From NCBI GenBank assembly GCA_005281725.1, contig SSBO01000012.1, positions 7,545,603 through 7,609,602 of the forward strand: a stretch of 64,000 nt of DNA, written 5' to 3'. Of the stretch, positions 1 through 13,585 are shown one piece after another. Both the position numbers and the translations under genes were made by a program. The notes below the pieces were generated by a model. The model was not told the DNA's origin. It searched no databases and saw only the letters and a program-made list of their open reading frames with translations. This stretch comes from Wuchereria bancrofti (Eukaryota; Nematoda; Chromadorea; Rhabditida; Onchocercidae). How positions within the stretch are numbered: position 1 is the stretch's first letter; every line of letters starts with the position of its first letter.

Positions 1-2332
1 AAGTCTAATTACTTTTGCTGCACTACTAAAATAATAAGCATTGTTTTTGTGCGGATTTTATCTCCCTTAATGAAAAAGTTCAGTTAAGATTAGAAGAATT
101 ATTTTGATGTTTATCTTTCATCAGAACTGCTGAATGAGTAAAATAATACAAAAAATCGCTGACGGTGAAATCATCATTTTAATAGATATAATAAACATTT
201 TAATAAACTTTAATAAAACTAATACATTTAATAATATGAGCGATGACGAATTTACTTCTTTATAAAATAGCATTTACCAGAAAATGCATTTTTTCGGTAA
301 CATTCCTACCATTTATGTGGGATCTTTTTAATATTAATCAAGTATTTCAAGTTTTCCAAGTTTTTGTTGACGATGTTTGTCTTGATATAATGATGCTTCA
401 TTTAAGATCTAGCTTAATTAACAACCAGTGGAAAGATCGACTTTGGCCACATGAACTAGCAATTGGGTGGTTCCCACTTGCCGGTCCATGGCTTCATTTG
501 TACCTAAATGTAGATTAAATTGATTGTTCTCATTATCGGTTATTGCTCAATTTTTTTGGAATGAGAATTTGCAGAGTGCAGCATGTATTAATTTAAAAGG
601 ATTAATTTTTAAAATTGTTCCAAAACATTCAGAAGGAATACTCTAGAGACATTCTTCAATTATTTACGTACGGACAGCTCAATCATCCAGCAACCAGTAT
701 TTGAAATAATTATTCAATGACTGCTAAAGTCAGCAAGTTATTTTGCCTACCAATTTATTTCATTGTTATATCAAAATGAATGAATGTAAATACTGAATAA
801 TAATTTAGATGTGAAGATAATTCTCTTAAAAAAGTTTTTAAAAAGAAATTTTGTGATTGTAAAATTTGAAACATAGTAGTTTTGAAGCACGTATTCATTT
901 TTCCGATAAGTTTGCTTCAGGAAAATTAATCTTTTCTCGGCTTTCAGTTTTGTCGCCAAAACATAATCCAAAAATTCATGTTAACCAAACATCTTTTGAA
1001 ACTAAACAAGAAAATTATTTTAGTTGTGTTTGAATTTGTATATACTTTCATGAATGTCAGGAAAATAAGGCATTGTACTGCTTTTTAAAAGAACTTAATT
1101 TGTTTGTTTTACTTTTCATATTAAATATCGCACAATTTTTACAATACTTATTTAGAATTGATAATGTGGTTGATTCATTCGTAGAAGTTTCTGGATACAT
1201 CTCACCATTTAAAGTGTCTTAATTTCTATTAGCGAAAAAATTAGTTTGATCTTTGCTTCACATTGCCGTAATTCATTAGCTTTATTACTCCGATTTCGGA
1301 ATACATGAGAAATTAAACAGCTATAAGATGACAGAATTATATGAAATCAAATTTATGGATGTTTCAAACTTAAATGAGACATAAGTGCCTTTTTGACAAT
1401 AACATTTTTTCAAAAGAAAGTTGTAAAAACTTGACTCAATTTCGTTTTTAATAAATATTGCATATAATACTTTCGTTATGTAGAAAATTTCCTTGCAGCA
1501 TTATTTTAGTTTTATAAAAGATGGATTCTTCTTTAATTCTAGAAGAGTAATGAGAATAAGAAAATCTTATTTTATGCATTCATAAGTGTGGGCAAACTGG
1601 GTTGGAAAAGTTTAAACTATTTATTAGGATAAAATAGAGGAGGAGATTGGAGATTGAGGACAATCTATTGGGGTCATTTTGCAAATGTAGCGCAGAATGA
1701 ATGATAAATCTTACCTCGCGATTTTAGAAATGTCGTGAAATTATTAATTTTAGATGATATTGTTAGGATTGGCCGCATTTAGAAAACCAGTCTTTTATAC
1801 TTTCAATAATTTTTCAGCAAATTACTTATTATATTTCGCTTTCTTTGTACTGTTTCATAACCAAATTTCCCAATTTTAATCAAAATAATTGTGTGGAAGA
1901 ACATTTTGCATTTGCTTAAATCATTGGTGATTTCTGTTACTCATATAATCATTGCTGCTCCTAGACTCATGTAAATGCAGTAATTGTTTTTACAATCACA
2001 GCTTTGCTTTTTCGTATATTAAATTAATCTTTTGAACTTTAGTTTTTTAACCTTTAACTCTTGGATTTATGTTCAGGAAATATGGTGCCCTTGCATGCAA
2101 GAAACATCCGTTAATATGATTCGTCAGCGCGTTAGTGTCAAGATGAAAATTATAGGTTGATTTCCTTTTACAGAGCTTTTTGTTTTGTGATAAATAAAAA
2201 CACTGAAGCGGAAACTTCAACCCCAATATTACTGTTTAAGCAATTAAGTCCCGGACTTGGCTGAAACTGCGTTTAAAATAACAATTCAATTTTTGAAGAA
2301 AATAAAATATACAAGTTCATTCTTTATAGGTA
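1..2332. other. Non-coding stretch upstream of PGAP2
   Basis: AT-rich sequence with no exon I can recognise. The longest open frame (243-518, +) has 91 codons and no family signature or convincing splice context, so I do not call it. The last bases before 2333 are pyrimidine-rich and end in an acceptor-like TATAG, which may be the spliced-leader site of the next gene. The promoter of PGAP2 must lie here but shows no element I can name. Confidence 0.6.
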
Positions 2333-4417
2333 ATGGAGTTGTTTCGCTTATCACCGGTAATTGTATTTTTATTTGGTTTCGTACCGCCAATGTTTGGTGC
2401 TTTTGCAGCTATAACCACAGCTTTAATTTTTCACCGTGAACAAATTAGCAATTACAACTGGCAATGCGGGGTATGATGTTTATTTGCAGTTTTCGAAAAT
2501 TTCTAAATCCAAATTGGTTTACATGGGTATTTAAGTGAAATAAAATGTGCGAATTTGCAGAGAGCTCGACTACCATCACTTTCACGAATAATAAATTTAC
2601 CGGTGGAACGGTTACTTTGGCAATTTTTGGTGCTTATACATACACCTGCTCGAATCGTTGAATTATTCACTGGTTGTAGGTTTTTTTAGATAAAATTTGA
2701 GACTGGTAATTGATATTTAAATTAGATTTGGAAACTTATTAGAAGTATTTGACATTTCTTTTGCTCCACATGGAACAAAAAATCTTTTTTATTGCCAAAT
2801 TATGAATTTAATTTCTATTTGTAGTTTATCGCTATGGACGTCTAATGAATGTGAACTATCGACATAAACGGTTTTATGAGTTTGCTCGGTATATATATTT
2901 TTATGCTGGCAGTACAGAATTATTCTTTATGATTGGTTTATCACTCCTTGGTGAACGCGAAAATATTCGTAAGTGAGCTGTATGATATTGTTTTTTTTCA
3001 AAAATGTTAGTACAGATATGGTCTAGAAAAGAAGCAAGTTTTCATGAATCACATAATTAGACGTGAAAGCAAGGTGAATAAATCTCTCTACTCACAGTAG
3101 TAAGTTTTATCTGATCAAAGTGCTTTATTAAATGTGTACTTCACTTATAAGACAGTTTCTTTGATTCTTACATTTAATAAAGCTTTTTTTCTGATTTATC
3201 AGTGATTTTATCGATTTGTTTATTTCAGAAATCCATGTTATACTTTTCTATATATTTGGATTTTGTAGCATTAGCTTTTTTATAGCAAATCTTGTTTGTC
3301 ATCGACATTCGTTATATTTCCTCCCTCCATACGTTAGTTGCATAATTCTTAGCATTTGAAGGAAATTGAAATCCTTATGCTGAAATCAAATCACTTAAGT
3401 TTTATTGATTTCAAGATTAGGTAAATCAAGTCAAAAATACTAGAATCTCCATACCAGATGAATTGATTACTTGAGAATTGTGCAACTTTATCATTCCGCT
3501 CATCTCTAATTTTCACATGGCGAGAAAAATTTACGGGAGGAAAAGCCTCTCAGCACGGACGGACGATGCTTGCAAAAACTTAAGGATTCTCAAGCGTTTG
3601 GTTTACCTTTGCTTGTAGCTCGTTTTTTTACTGTGAATTCCATTTCAGTCTTTGACGATATTTCACAGATAAAGGAAACATTACAGTGTCATAGCAAGAA
3701 AATCTTTCTTGAAGGAACTGTTTTAGAAACAGCAATTTAATTATTTTCATCGTATTTTCGGGAAATTTAGCAATGTTATGCGGTGCTGTAACTTGCCAAA
3801 TGTTAGTATAAATGATGTATTAGAGCTTAAATTGAAGCATAAGAGAAACATCAAGATTTTTGCAGGGCCATCTGTCGTATTATTTAAAAATTACTTTCTG
3901 TACTATTTATTTCCTGTCTCTTCCTATTTTGTTGATATCTTTCTTATTATATTGGAAAGTTTGTGTTACAGCTGGTAAAATTTTTTTTTTTTTTGTAATT
4001 TGTGATAAAAATAATACCATCAATGTTCTTTTGCTGATGCTTGAACCTATCTTTTCCAGTATTAGCATACATTTCTCTACAATAATTTGGATTCATGGAT
4101 CCACAAAATGAAAAAAAAAACATATTAAAATAGTTGAAATTATTGAAGGATGGATATGAGAATCATGAAAATGAATCAGAAGGCACCTTGTTCTTTCATT
4201 TTCTGTAAAAGTAAGCGGCTGTAAATTTGATTCAACTTATTTTTGGGATGTAATTTCAGCGTATGAGGTATTTGCGATATGTGAATACATTGGTGTATTT
4301 CTGAATATTGCTTATCATGGTTGTGCTTTTTATGATATTCGGTACAAAGTGATAGTTAGTGTTCGCCTTGTTGAAGCAGCACAATTTTCAGAAAATTATC
4401 CGAGAAGAATTATATGA
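2333..4417 (+). CDS. PGAP2: Post-GPI attachment to proteins factor 2 (PGAP2), Frag1/DRAM/Sfk1 family
   Basis: Six exons: 2333-2470, 2561-2672, 2825-2968, 3229-3332, 3866-3974, 4260-4417. All GT-AG, phases close, and the product is 254 residues, the usual PGAP2 length. Family role: a Golgi multi-pass protein that helps re-acylate GPI-anchored proteins with a saturated chain after PGAP3 removes the unsaturated one. Seen here: hydrophobic segments near residues 7-33 and 57-75, then several in exons 3-6. After the first segment come HREQ and a short loop ending WQCG, like the mammalian FHFKE...HCG region. Exon 6 has AICEYIGVFLNIAYHG followed by YDI, matching the mammalian C-terminal helix. The ATG at 2333 lies 1 base after an acceptor-like AG (TATAG at 2326-2330), consistent with trans-splicing. 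PGAP2 fits better than the related DRAM proteins because of this C-terminal block. Confidence 0.93.
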
Positions 4418-4606
4418 TCATCAGGTGGAAAAAATGAGATTATGTTTGAGTACTACAACATGGTCATATATTAGCAGCACTGCTGATGTGAGAAACATGA
4501 ATTTCACTAAAATTTACAAAAATTTTCAATGTTTTTTTTAAAGAGCACAGAAAAACTCTGAAGGCCGAAAAATGTTCTATAAATGTTTATATTCTCTTTG
4601 TTTGAC

Positions 4607-4612
4607 AATAAA
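4607..4612 (+). terminator. Poly(A) signal of PGAP2
   Basis: AATAAA about 190 bases after the PGAP2 stop codon, the first canonical signal downstream. The cleavage site itself cannot be seen. Confidence 0.7.
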
Positions 4613-5225
4613 GCTTAATTTGAATATTTTTTTGTGTGCTAATGTGGTTAAAAAAGCAAATATTATGCTAAAACTGTCTATTGTTCAATTGGTTCTTGAG
4701 ATCGTGCTAAAATATTATTTCCTTACACTAGAAAGTATTGACATTAGTCCACGTTTTGATTAGCAGGTTGTTTTGAATTTGCAATTTCCATCGCTCGTCC
4801 TACACACGCTACTGTCTTTAATTGGGGACTAACTACTAAGGGTGATGAAATCTTGGAAGTGCTTCTGTGAAGCAGTATCTGATTTCCAGGTTATAAGCCT
4901 TGAACAAGCTTGAAACTAGAGTTTCAAAATTCCAGTCAGTTCGAAAAGTACTGCTAATGTGAACACAATTTTCTGTATTGAAATGAATAGCGATGATTTG
5001 CTGTCTCAATTGAAGAACTTTTCACATTTTTCTGCAAAGAAAGATAATCAATCATAAGCATAATATGCAACTTCCAAAAGAAATCTCAACCCGTGGAAGA
5101 ACCACCTGAGGGAATTCCAGTTAGTTCAGACACACCTGAGTTAGAACTGCCAAATCATCTCATCTCTTCACTACGCTCTCATGCTCTCACTTCCATTCGG
5201 TCAAAGTACAGCTTCGATCGATAGA

Positions 5226-5470
5226 TGCTATTACATACACCTACATACACCCATACACACACAGACACACGTACACAGATCCAGAATAACGAACTACACG
5301 CCACTACCATCTCAATCAGCCGTTGCTTGCTCGGTAATTCAGTTTTAGATATAAGCTCAACGAGACACTCATACACACACATACACGTCGTACAGCAGTT
5401 GATGGGTGCGTAACACGTGTTTGTGTGTGTGTGTGTCTGTGTGTGTATGTATGTGTATGTGTGTGTACTC
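5226..5470. repeat. CA-rich then TG-rich microsatellites in inverted arrangement
   Basis: The + strand carries interrupted CA repeats at about 5230-5280 and 5370-5392, then interrupted TG repeats at about 5417-5466. The tracts are complementary and lie within 250 bases, so a single strand could fold back. The surrounding 5.1-5.7 kb is richer in GC than its neighbourhood. Open frames reading through here translate to runs of VCVC or HTHT and are microsatellite artefacts. Confidence 0.8.
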
Positions 5471-6714
5471 CTGCGCTCACTAGCGCCTCAGGTGGTATCT
5501 CTACAAAAAGAAACACACACCACTCTTGTTTTTACTGCATTCGCTGGTGTTGCTCACTGTATCACACTACGCGAAAAGAGGAGAGGGTTCCTCAAGTTTG
5601 GCATTCAGGCAAGGGTCGTTGGGTTATGGGAGCCAAACAACCCGCATGCGTGTGTTTCGGGAAGAATTTTCTTTAAGAATCGTTCTGCCACAACTTGTAA
5701 AAGATGATGTTTGCATGCTTCCCAAAATAAGCTACCATAAACAAATTTTCTTCCGTAATAATTGCGCCAAGTTTGCGTATGCGCACTACAAAATTTGCTT
5801 ACATTAGTACTCCAATTTCTGTGTCCATTGACCATTTTAGCATTATTTCTCATTTCTAACTCCTCTCAACAGCCTAATTACTCTTCTAAATAATGATGAA
5901 AATTTAAAAATCAGTGGGAAGAAATTCTGTTTTTTAAATTTTATTGACTCAACTAATGTTCATTATTTTGGACCGCGTGTAGCGTGTAGATTATTTTCAG
6001 GTAGTTGGTATCTTTGCATCATAAACTTTTCTATTCTTTTGTTTTTCCATTTTTTGTTCACCCTTTCCAACTACTAACATATGTACTGAGAGAACTGGCT
6101 GAATTATAGAGTTTTAATCCTTAAAAAATTACCAGAAAGATATTGATTATCTTGCTTTAACAGGTAAATTTATATATCTCCCGAAAAATCAGTCAGAAAA
6201 TGCATGAAATGAAGAATTCTTGTATCAGAAAATATTGTTTGCTCGATAACCATCAGCCTTTTATAATTGTAAGGAATAAGAATGATATAAGAAGGTCATA
6301 TACTGAATATCGGTATATTATAACTGTGCTGTATGAATAATTTGTTCTAATTTTTATAAATGCTTTTGAAATTTCTATAACTCATTCTTGTCTTTCTTTG
6401 GTTCATTAGCATTAACTGTATTCACTTCATCCCTGAACTTAAATCTGACTTTTTCGGGGAACTTTTATCGTTTGTTTCTTATCATTTCCAGTATTTTTTA
6501 TGGCTTTTGCACATCCTTTTAAAGTATGCAATTGCATGTTTCTTCGCCTGATTGCATTTTACAACAACAGCAGACTCATAGCTGCATTAAAAAAACAACC
6601 CTCATCTCACAAATTCATTTCCCTAAATTAACGACTTGTTGCCATGTTGTCTATTAATTTTTCTTGCCCTCATCAGTAATTCTTGAAATTGAAGCTAATG
6701 GAATTTTCTGTGCT

Positions 6715-6843
6715 ATGGAAGGCTCTTCACAAACAGCTCCAGTCGTTTTGATGTTCGGCAGTATCGTCATCATATTCACTGAATTATATCATAAAGTTAG
6801 AGGAGTATCCGGAAAGTTACTAGAAAAATTAGGTGAAATGTAA
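6715..6843 (+). CDS. Possible 42-residue single-span membrane microprotein (tentative)
   Basis: A short ORF starting ATG GAA GGC and ending ATG TAA. Its product has a polar N-terminus, one hydrophobic stretch (residues 9-21, starting PVVLMFGSIVIIF) and a charged tail rich in Lys, Arg and Glu. This is the pattern of small tail-anchored or single-pass proteins. The frame is open for several dozen bases upstream, after an acceptor-like CATCAG. I do not recognise a family, it is too short for coding statistics, and chance is a real alternative. Confidence 0.2.
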   Translation: MEGSSQTAPVVLMFGSIVIIFTELYHKVRGVSGKLLEKLGEM

Positions 6844-6999
6844 TAGTACTTCGAATTATAGATTCAAGTATAGGCAACCCTTCAGTGGGAAATTTAAAAA
6901 ACTGTAAGTTAACATCCCAAAGATATAAAATTTATCAGTTAACTAAAAGTTTCTAAATCACAAAATGAGTACTTTTTTGCTGTATTTTGAATGAACCAT

Positions 7000-7055
7000 G
7001 GAATAATAAATGAATTGATAAGTGGAATATAATGGAATGATAAATGAATTGATAA
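7000..7055. repeat. Short tandem duplication
   Basis: Two near-identical copies of a block of about 23 bases (ATAAATGAATTGATAAG is shared exactly) lie about 33 bases apart. This is a local duplication with no visible function. Confidence 0.6.
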
Positions 7056-9534
7056 GCAAAGTTAAGTATTGAGTAATATGCCAGAATTTGAAATGATCCC
7101 TTCTTGCTCCTTCCCACTTTTTCCATCTGTTTTCATTTTCTTTCTTTACAAACTAAAAAAGTTTCCACTGATTTTATTTGGCTATAAGTGATAGAAAGCC
7201 AGTAAGTATGACACATGATCCTGTTTTACCCTTCTTAAATTTCAGCTTTCCACTTTTCTTTCTAATCATTTTTTCTTTTTATTTACCATCGGGAAGATTT
7301 TAAATATCACCGAATGCGGTCTGTTACATTGTTATGGTATTTCAAAGAAGTATGTCGTCATTTCCCAATGATCACCCAGTGCGTCATTACTGCTTTTCCT
7401 TCAGTGAAATCGTTTGAATCCGGCAATGATTATCATTTAGCTCTCCCTCTCCTTTTTTCTTTCGTGCCATTTCGGTCTTCTTTCTCTCTTTTGTTATCCC
7501 TATATTTTTTCAGTCATTTCGAAAAGATTTAATCGTTTTTTGCAGCATCTTTAAATAAACACTCCCTTCAGTGAATCGGTAGTTTTCTTGAAATATGTCG
7601 TATTGGTGTCCTCTTGGAAAGGCATGGCTATTGATTTTCAGTTTTATTGTATACCACTTTAAAACGAAACAAACGCATTCAGTGAGGCAAAATGCTACTT
7701 CTTCATCGAAAATGCTGTTCTACTTAGACACAGTTTGCTGCTTTTCTTTTCTCTCTCACCTCTCTTCCCTTTTTCAAATTCAAAATATTTGAGATAATTT
7801 ACTTGCATTTATGGAATCCGTATTTCTTTAATGCTGTAATTCTGCTGAATGTTCTTTCCGTTGTAGTAGATAAAAAGTTTCAACATATAATGCTGTTAAG
7901 ATGACTCAATCTGGCCTACTTTATGGAATGAAACCGATGAAGTGTTAAGTTTGGTACTGCATCTATAATTTTAAAAATGCATACTTTACAGTCTGTTAAT
8001 GGTCAAGTATCTAAATTTAGAACTTAGAAGCTATCCTGCGAGAGATCATTGAAACTAAGAATTTAAACTTCGTTCCTTCAATTTATATAGCAGTATTCAA
8101 CAGACCTTTTAATCAAAGAAATAATTGAACCAATTATCGTGCTAAGTCGCTTTCCTGGAATTTTTACCCGCTAACATATAGTTTTTATTGGGTGAATAAT
8201 TTTTTACTTGCTTATATCATACTCTATGAATAGGATAATTTAACTTCGCTACTTTTTATGGTTCATACAATTCTAAAGCAAAATTTCTTTCGCATCTCCC
8301 AATGTTTAACCACTCATAGAAACGAATCATTTTGTTTAAATTCAACAGTAAGTACATTATGCAAAACAGAAAGTATTCATTTCCATTGTATTTTCTACTT
8401 TTGTCTCCCATAATGTTTCATGGCATTAACTTTTCATTATTGACACACTTTCCTCTATCCAATATGATTTTTGTTCCATTTTTTTTTTGAAAAATTGGAA
8501 CAAATGTTATTCTATCCAATTAATTGTAAACATTTATGGTTTTCTGCATAAATTAGTGATATAATGAACGAAAAATTGCAACTGTCATAAATACTATAGC
8601 AATATTCATTCATAAAGCAAAATTCAAGTTAGAAAATCAGGGAGCTTAGCTTTATGGCTGTACATTCGGAAATCCGGAGAAATAAGATTAATTTTTAACA
8701 GTCTTGGGTGGATTGAAATTTAATTTCGAAGTCTACTTTGTGAAAGTTCAAAATATAAGCAAGTTCTATTCTAAACAAGCAGTAGGTAATTAATCTGTTC
8801 GGCGGGTTCGAGGGAGTGTTGTTAGGAGATGGGACATGAGACTAGCTGGCTTCAGTTGAACTGCAACCGCTTTTCATCAATCAAACAGCTTCACTGCATT
8901 CCCTGCATTATATATTTCTATTTCCTATTCCACATTTACTTCCGCTATTTTTCAAATAATCTTGTCTGACAAACTGTGGATTCTTTGCGATCATCTACCC
9001 TGTATCACCTTGATGGAATACTGTGCTTCCTCATTTCTTCAATTATGTCTCAGGTCTTCCAATTCTCGAGCTATTTGCAGAACGATCAGGTAAAAGTATA
9101 AGGGAGTAGTTATGTATACCTGCAGTGTATCTTATTATTCGAGCAACTTCTAGTCCTATTGTTCATGAAATGCTGATAGAAGTAACATGAATAATAGACT
9201 AGACGTCAAAATTCATATTTCAAATTTGTTTCTTAATCAAAGAAAAACTTCCATGAAGTGAAAAATGGGTAATCTAATCGAGATAAAATAATCTCGTACG
9301 TTTTCTTGCCTTGACACAAACTTTAATCCCCAAGCTTATTTTCGATAACATTTTTTTCAGGATAATCTGGATATTTCCGGATATAGATTTCCTGTTTTGA
9401 TGATGTCGTAAATAGAGAAGACCTTATGGATTCAAATTTATTATAGAAATGATTCAAATTTAACAATCTGGGAGTTTTCTTTGCATCTTGTTGTCAAATA
9501 ATATGCTCATTGCAACTAATTCATTAATGCAGAC

Positions 9535-9630
9535 TCACACATACGCAAACGTACATACCTACGTACCTCTTTGCACTTTAAAGAATGTTTCTGCATATGC
9601 ATATTTGTGTAAATATGTATGTGTATGGTG
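9535..9630. repeat. Small CA/TG-type inverted microsatellite pair
   Basis: A short CATACG/ACGTACATAC tract at about 9537-9566 is followed by ATGTATGTGTATG at about 9616-9628. It resembles the larger CA/TG pair at 5.2-5.5 kb but is weaker. Confidence 0.4.
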
Positions 9631-9792
9631 GCAGTATCCTTTTCCAATTTAAAAGTTAACTTTATTGTATTTGTAAGGCAAGCAAATGGTGTGAAAAGTG
9701 GAAATATCCGTAGGAGTCATTGAATCGTGGATTTGTATCGAAAGTTGAATAAGAGATTACAAAGATATAAATCGTTTTGAAACTGATATTGG

Positions 9793-9894
9793 GAGTTCAC
9801 AATTTTGCGTCAGTGAATGAAGTGATGGCTGCTTTTTTTTCAGTGATAGCCGGAAGAGCTATCGCTTCATTCACTGATACGAAATTATAAACTC
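9793..9894 (+). other. Long imperfect inverted repeat (precursor-microRNA-like hairpin)
   Basis: Arms at 9793-9830 and 9857-9894, 38 bases each, with a 26-base loop. Both arms share the core TCAGTGAATGAAG or its complement. Of the seven differences between arms, four become G-U pairs if the + strand is transcribed, leaving three mismatches in 38. No gene is called nearby. It could be a microRNA precursor or a small foldback element; the sequence alone cannot separate these. Confidence 0.5.
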
Positions 9895-12800
9895 ATTTTT
9901 TTCAGTGAGAGATATCGGTGATTCGTATTGTTTAGTATTACATTTTGTTGGTGCATCCCAACTGGGAAAAGCGATGATTGGGAGATGTAAGTTTTTCTTC
10001 TGAAATGATTGGTATGCTAAAAATCTGTTCAAAAAAGATGTCTGCTAAATGTTAATAATGTGACACAGCTAATTTGTGTTCTATTTAAATTTTTCTTCTC
10101 ATTTCATTGCTTTTAGAGGTATAACGAGCTGTAAATCTGCAGTTAGTACTACCTATTTGAAATGTTTCGTGAGTACTTTGCGATATTTTTCAAGATCCAT
10201 CAACAGTTATCTCATTATCACTGAAAGCTTTACTGCTTTCCATTTTCCACTTACTGCTCTTCGCTTTTCTTTGTGCTATGAGACTTTCTTGGGATAGAAT
10301 CCATTCTTTTTTTCGCTTTCAATTTTTATTGCAGCCGGTAATCTGTACTTCAATTATTTCAATTTTTCTTCTCAACTGAACGATAGTAAGTGTCAGCGAC
10401 ACGTCCTTTTTCATTTCCACAACTTCATGCATCCACTACTTGGGGAAGTGAGAATCTAACAAAATACTGATAACTTTGGCGATGACTGATAGTATCGATA
10501 AATTGCACAACACAGAGAAGTGTTCATTTTCTTGTTTTAGAGAAAACCTAGACATGATGTTTTCTTAAAAAGTAGAGGAGGGAAAGGAGATTTCTCATTT
10601 GATTTCGATTTCTCTTACTGATGAGAGCGTGAAAGATTTTGAAATCCTTAGCTTTGGAAATAGTGTGTAATTGTTGTTGACGACGGACATAGGGAATTAT
10701 TATCTGATAACATTTCATACTGATCTTCTTTCTTCAGCAGTTGTTGGCCCAGTATGCAAATTTCCCTGAGCGATAGGTATCATTTTGTTTGCTTATCTAT
10801 TTTCCTGCGCTTAATTTTTCCCTAGCGTTATATTGACATTCATTTCTATAGAACTGATGTGCTCCACAAATCAAACGTCAACCGGTGACTTTACAAATAA
10901 AACAGGAGTATTTTTAAACTGCATGAATTACAGAATTCTTTTGAAGCAACTAGTTCACAAGAAAGGCAACTTATTTGTGTTGGAAGTTCATCTTTGTTAA
11001 AAAATGGAAAGTAAGAGAAGATCTGATGGAGTAACATAGGATGTGGTAAGAGTGACATAAAATTATTTAGCAAATTTTAATGACCTTGAGACCTCACTAA
11101 CTGGTGCATTCTGCATGGGAACTTGCGATCTGATAAGTTAATCCATCTTCTCTTTCATATCATTCAGATTCCATCTCTATTTCACAAGAATTAAAGATAC
11201 TGACGAAGGCAAGACGGAAAGGTGAAGTGAAATAAATAAGCAGAGGATGTGATGTGATTTTAATATTGCGGTAGTTGATTTATGATTTTTAGTTCTGATT
11301 GATTTTGTCCTGGTTCGATATTTGATCACTATGTGTTGGTGTTAGTTAGCATGCCTCTTCAGAAGGCGGGAAGTACTGGAATAAAAGAATATCTGTAAAC
11401 TGTAAGGCAATGTGATCAGTGGAAACAGATCTCTTGAAAAGCTTCATACTACCATGCCGTCCTGGAAACGAGCCTTCTTATGAGAGCCTCGAACAATCAA
11501 TTCCTCTCTGTTTTCTCGGGAAGGAGGAGAAGGAAGAGCTACCACGGATAAATACACAGACAGAGAGATATATTGCATATATTCATGTTTGTTTGTATGT
11601 CTGAGTTTGTGAATGGCCTATGCTTAGGCCTATAGGTTGTTTGCTTGTTAAATAAGCCAACCACATTACTTATCATATGTTTTCTCTTCCTTCCATGTCT
11701 TATTGATCTATTTCTAAAAACGTTGAGTATGTAGCAGACGTGAAACGATGAGATTTGAAGGCGTGGTGAAACTTTTTAGTCCGACTTACTGATCTTACTT
11801 TTTTTCTTCCCAATCTTCGCTGATGTTTATGTGTTTGAAATTGTCATTTCATAGCTGCATTTTATACTTTAATAATTTCGCTTTTTAGTGCTTACTATTG
11901 CCATTATTTCAGCATGGCTTACGTTGTTCCTTATTAAGTGTTCATGTATTCACTGCAATAAAGAACTGGATTAACAGCAAAAGATCATAAAGTAAATCTA
12001 ATGATATGGTGATTTTTTGAATCTCTTCAAACCTTTCTGCTCATATCATCCTTTCGTCACACGAAGGTTAACGTCTGCAATCCTTTTACCTTATTTATTA
12101 ACCTGTAATTTGTCTGGTAAATGCGTGTTTTCAAATGCGGCGTCACTAACGCATCCTTCAAAACAATTTTAACGGTCTAAAATTGTTTCCGGGACGTTTG
12201 AAATCATATATTATGCCAACTTCTTGGACAACCCAAAATCATTTCATCGCTCACCAACTCAGCTGGCATGTGCTACCGAAATGTTTCAAGAATGAGCAAT
12301 CTTTTTTGAATTTAGAATACTTGATGTCATGCTTGTTACATATCACAGTTGAAGGATTGCGATGCATTAGATATTATTATGCAAACACAGCTAAAGCTGT
12401 GTTTGGTTTATCTGTTAGCTTTTGAGGTTTTGGAAGACCTCTATTGGTATTAATATTACTTTGCAGCAAATGATATATCCTGCAGGTCGCTGCAGTGTTT
12501 TTTATTATTTGCTTTGCACATATTTCTGGTACCATGTCAGAAAATGAATTCCATCGTTCTTTGTGTGAAAGTTGAGCAAACAAGTCATAAGTTTTTTATT
12601 AGTGGTGCAGGATCCACTATACCTTTTGTAGAATATCGGATTAGAACTCTTTTCCGCTGTTTTCATTTAGGCATAAGTTGTCGACTGTAGAGACTGTTTT
12701 TATGTTCCAAATTTGAACATGAAACTCAACTTTCCAAGCCACTCCAAGGTTTGTTGTTCTGTTGTTGTTTTCAGTTCTTTCCAGAAATAAAAGTGTCAGA

Positions 12801-13505
12801 ATTACGATCCCATGCATGAGACCAACTTTCAGTTTTCATATCACAAAAATTATAGAGTTTTTTCTTTCTGTAAATCATCATCATGTAAATCACATGAAAC
12901 CAAAAAAAAAAATTAAGCTACGTAATAGAAAGTTGCAATAAAGAGTGAGTAAACGAAGTTCAAATATTTGGGAAGAAAAAAGTGCCACACCATATTAAAA
13001 TCAATTTTTTTTCTGAAAACGAATTTTTTCTCTTTCATGGAACTTTTTTAAAATGAGCGTATTCGATGCATAAGTTATCAAAGAAACATCAGGAAATTTA
13101 TACTTATGTCACTTTATCTAACTGTAGTTTAAGAAGGATTTTTTTTTCAACTTAACTTGCTTTTTAAATGTTTTATGTACTCCTTGATTTAAGTTGGAAA
13201 CTGTGTGAGATGGTGAGAGTCAGGAAAGGTCATGACTACATCAAAATTAATTTTATTCAAAATAAAATAAAAGGGATTGATGCAGTTATAATTGCACAGG
13301 AATGTTGTCTGTTCAATGAATGCTCTGTCTTTGACTTCCTTATTTAGGATGATATGTAAAAGTTTAGATGAGCCGCAGCAAGCCATTCATTTATGACAGA
13401 AAAAGTAACTGCGACAATATTTTTCGTGTTGCATTACTCCATGATTATATTGCCGTTGTGCTACATTGTTCGTTTCTGTTTGAAATCGACTTTGTTTTAG
13501 TCTTA

Positions 13506-13585
13506 TATCAACTATTTATTTATTTGTATTTATATTTCTGTATTTATTCATAATTAAATTGTTCACTTATTTATTTATTTATATC
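13506..13585. repeat. TTTA-rich simple repeat
   Basis: Runs of TATT/TTTA units in two blocks. Low-complexity DNA with no gene. Confidence 0.6.

Noticed and set aside
243..518. 91-codon open frame at the left edge
   Set aside because: No recognisable family, no matching splice phases, and composition typical of chance ORFs in AT-rich DNA.
5225..5853. Cluster of overlapping ORFs of 62-96 codons on both strands
   Set aside because: They run through CA/TG microsatellites, which lack stop codons in several frames; the proteins are simple repeats.
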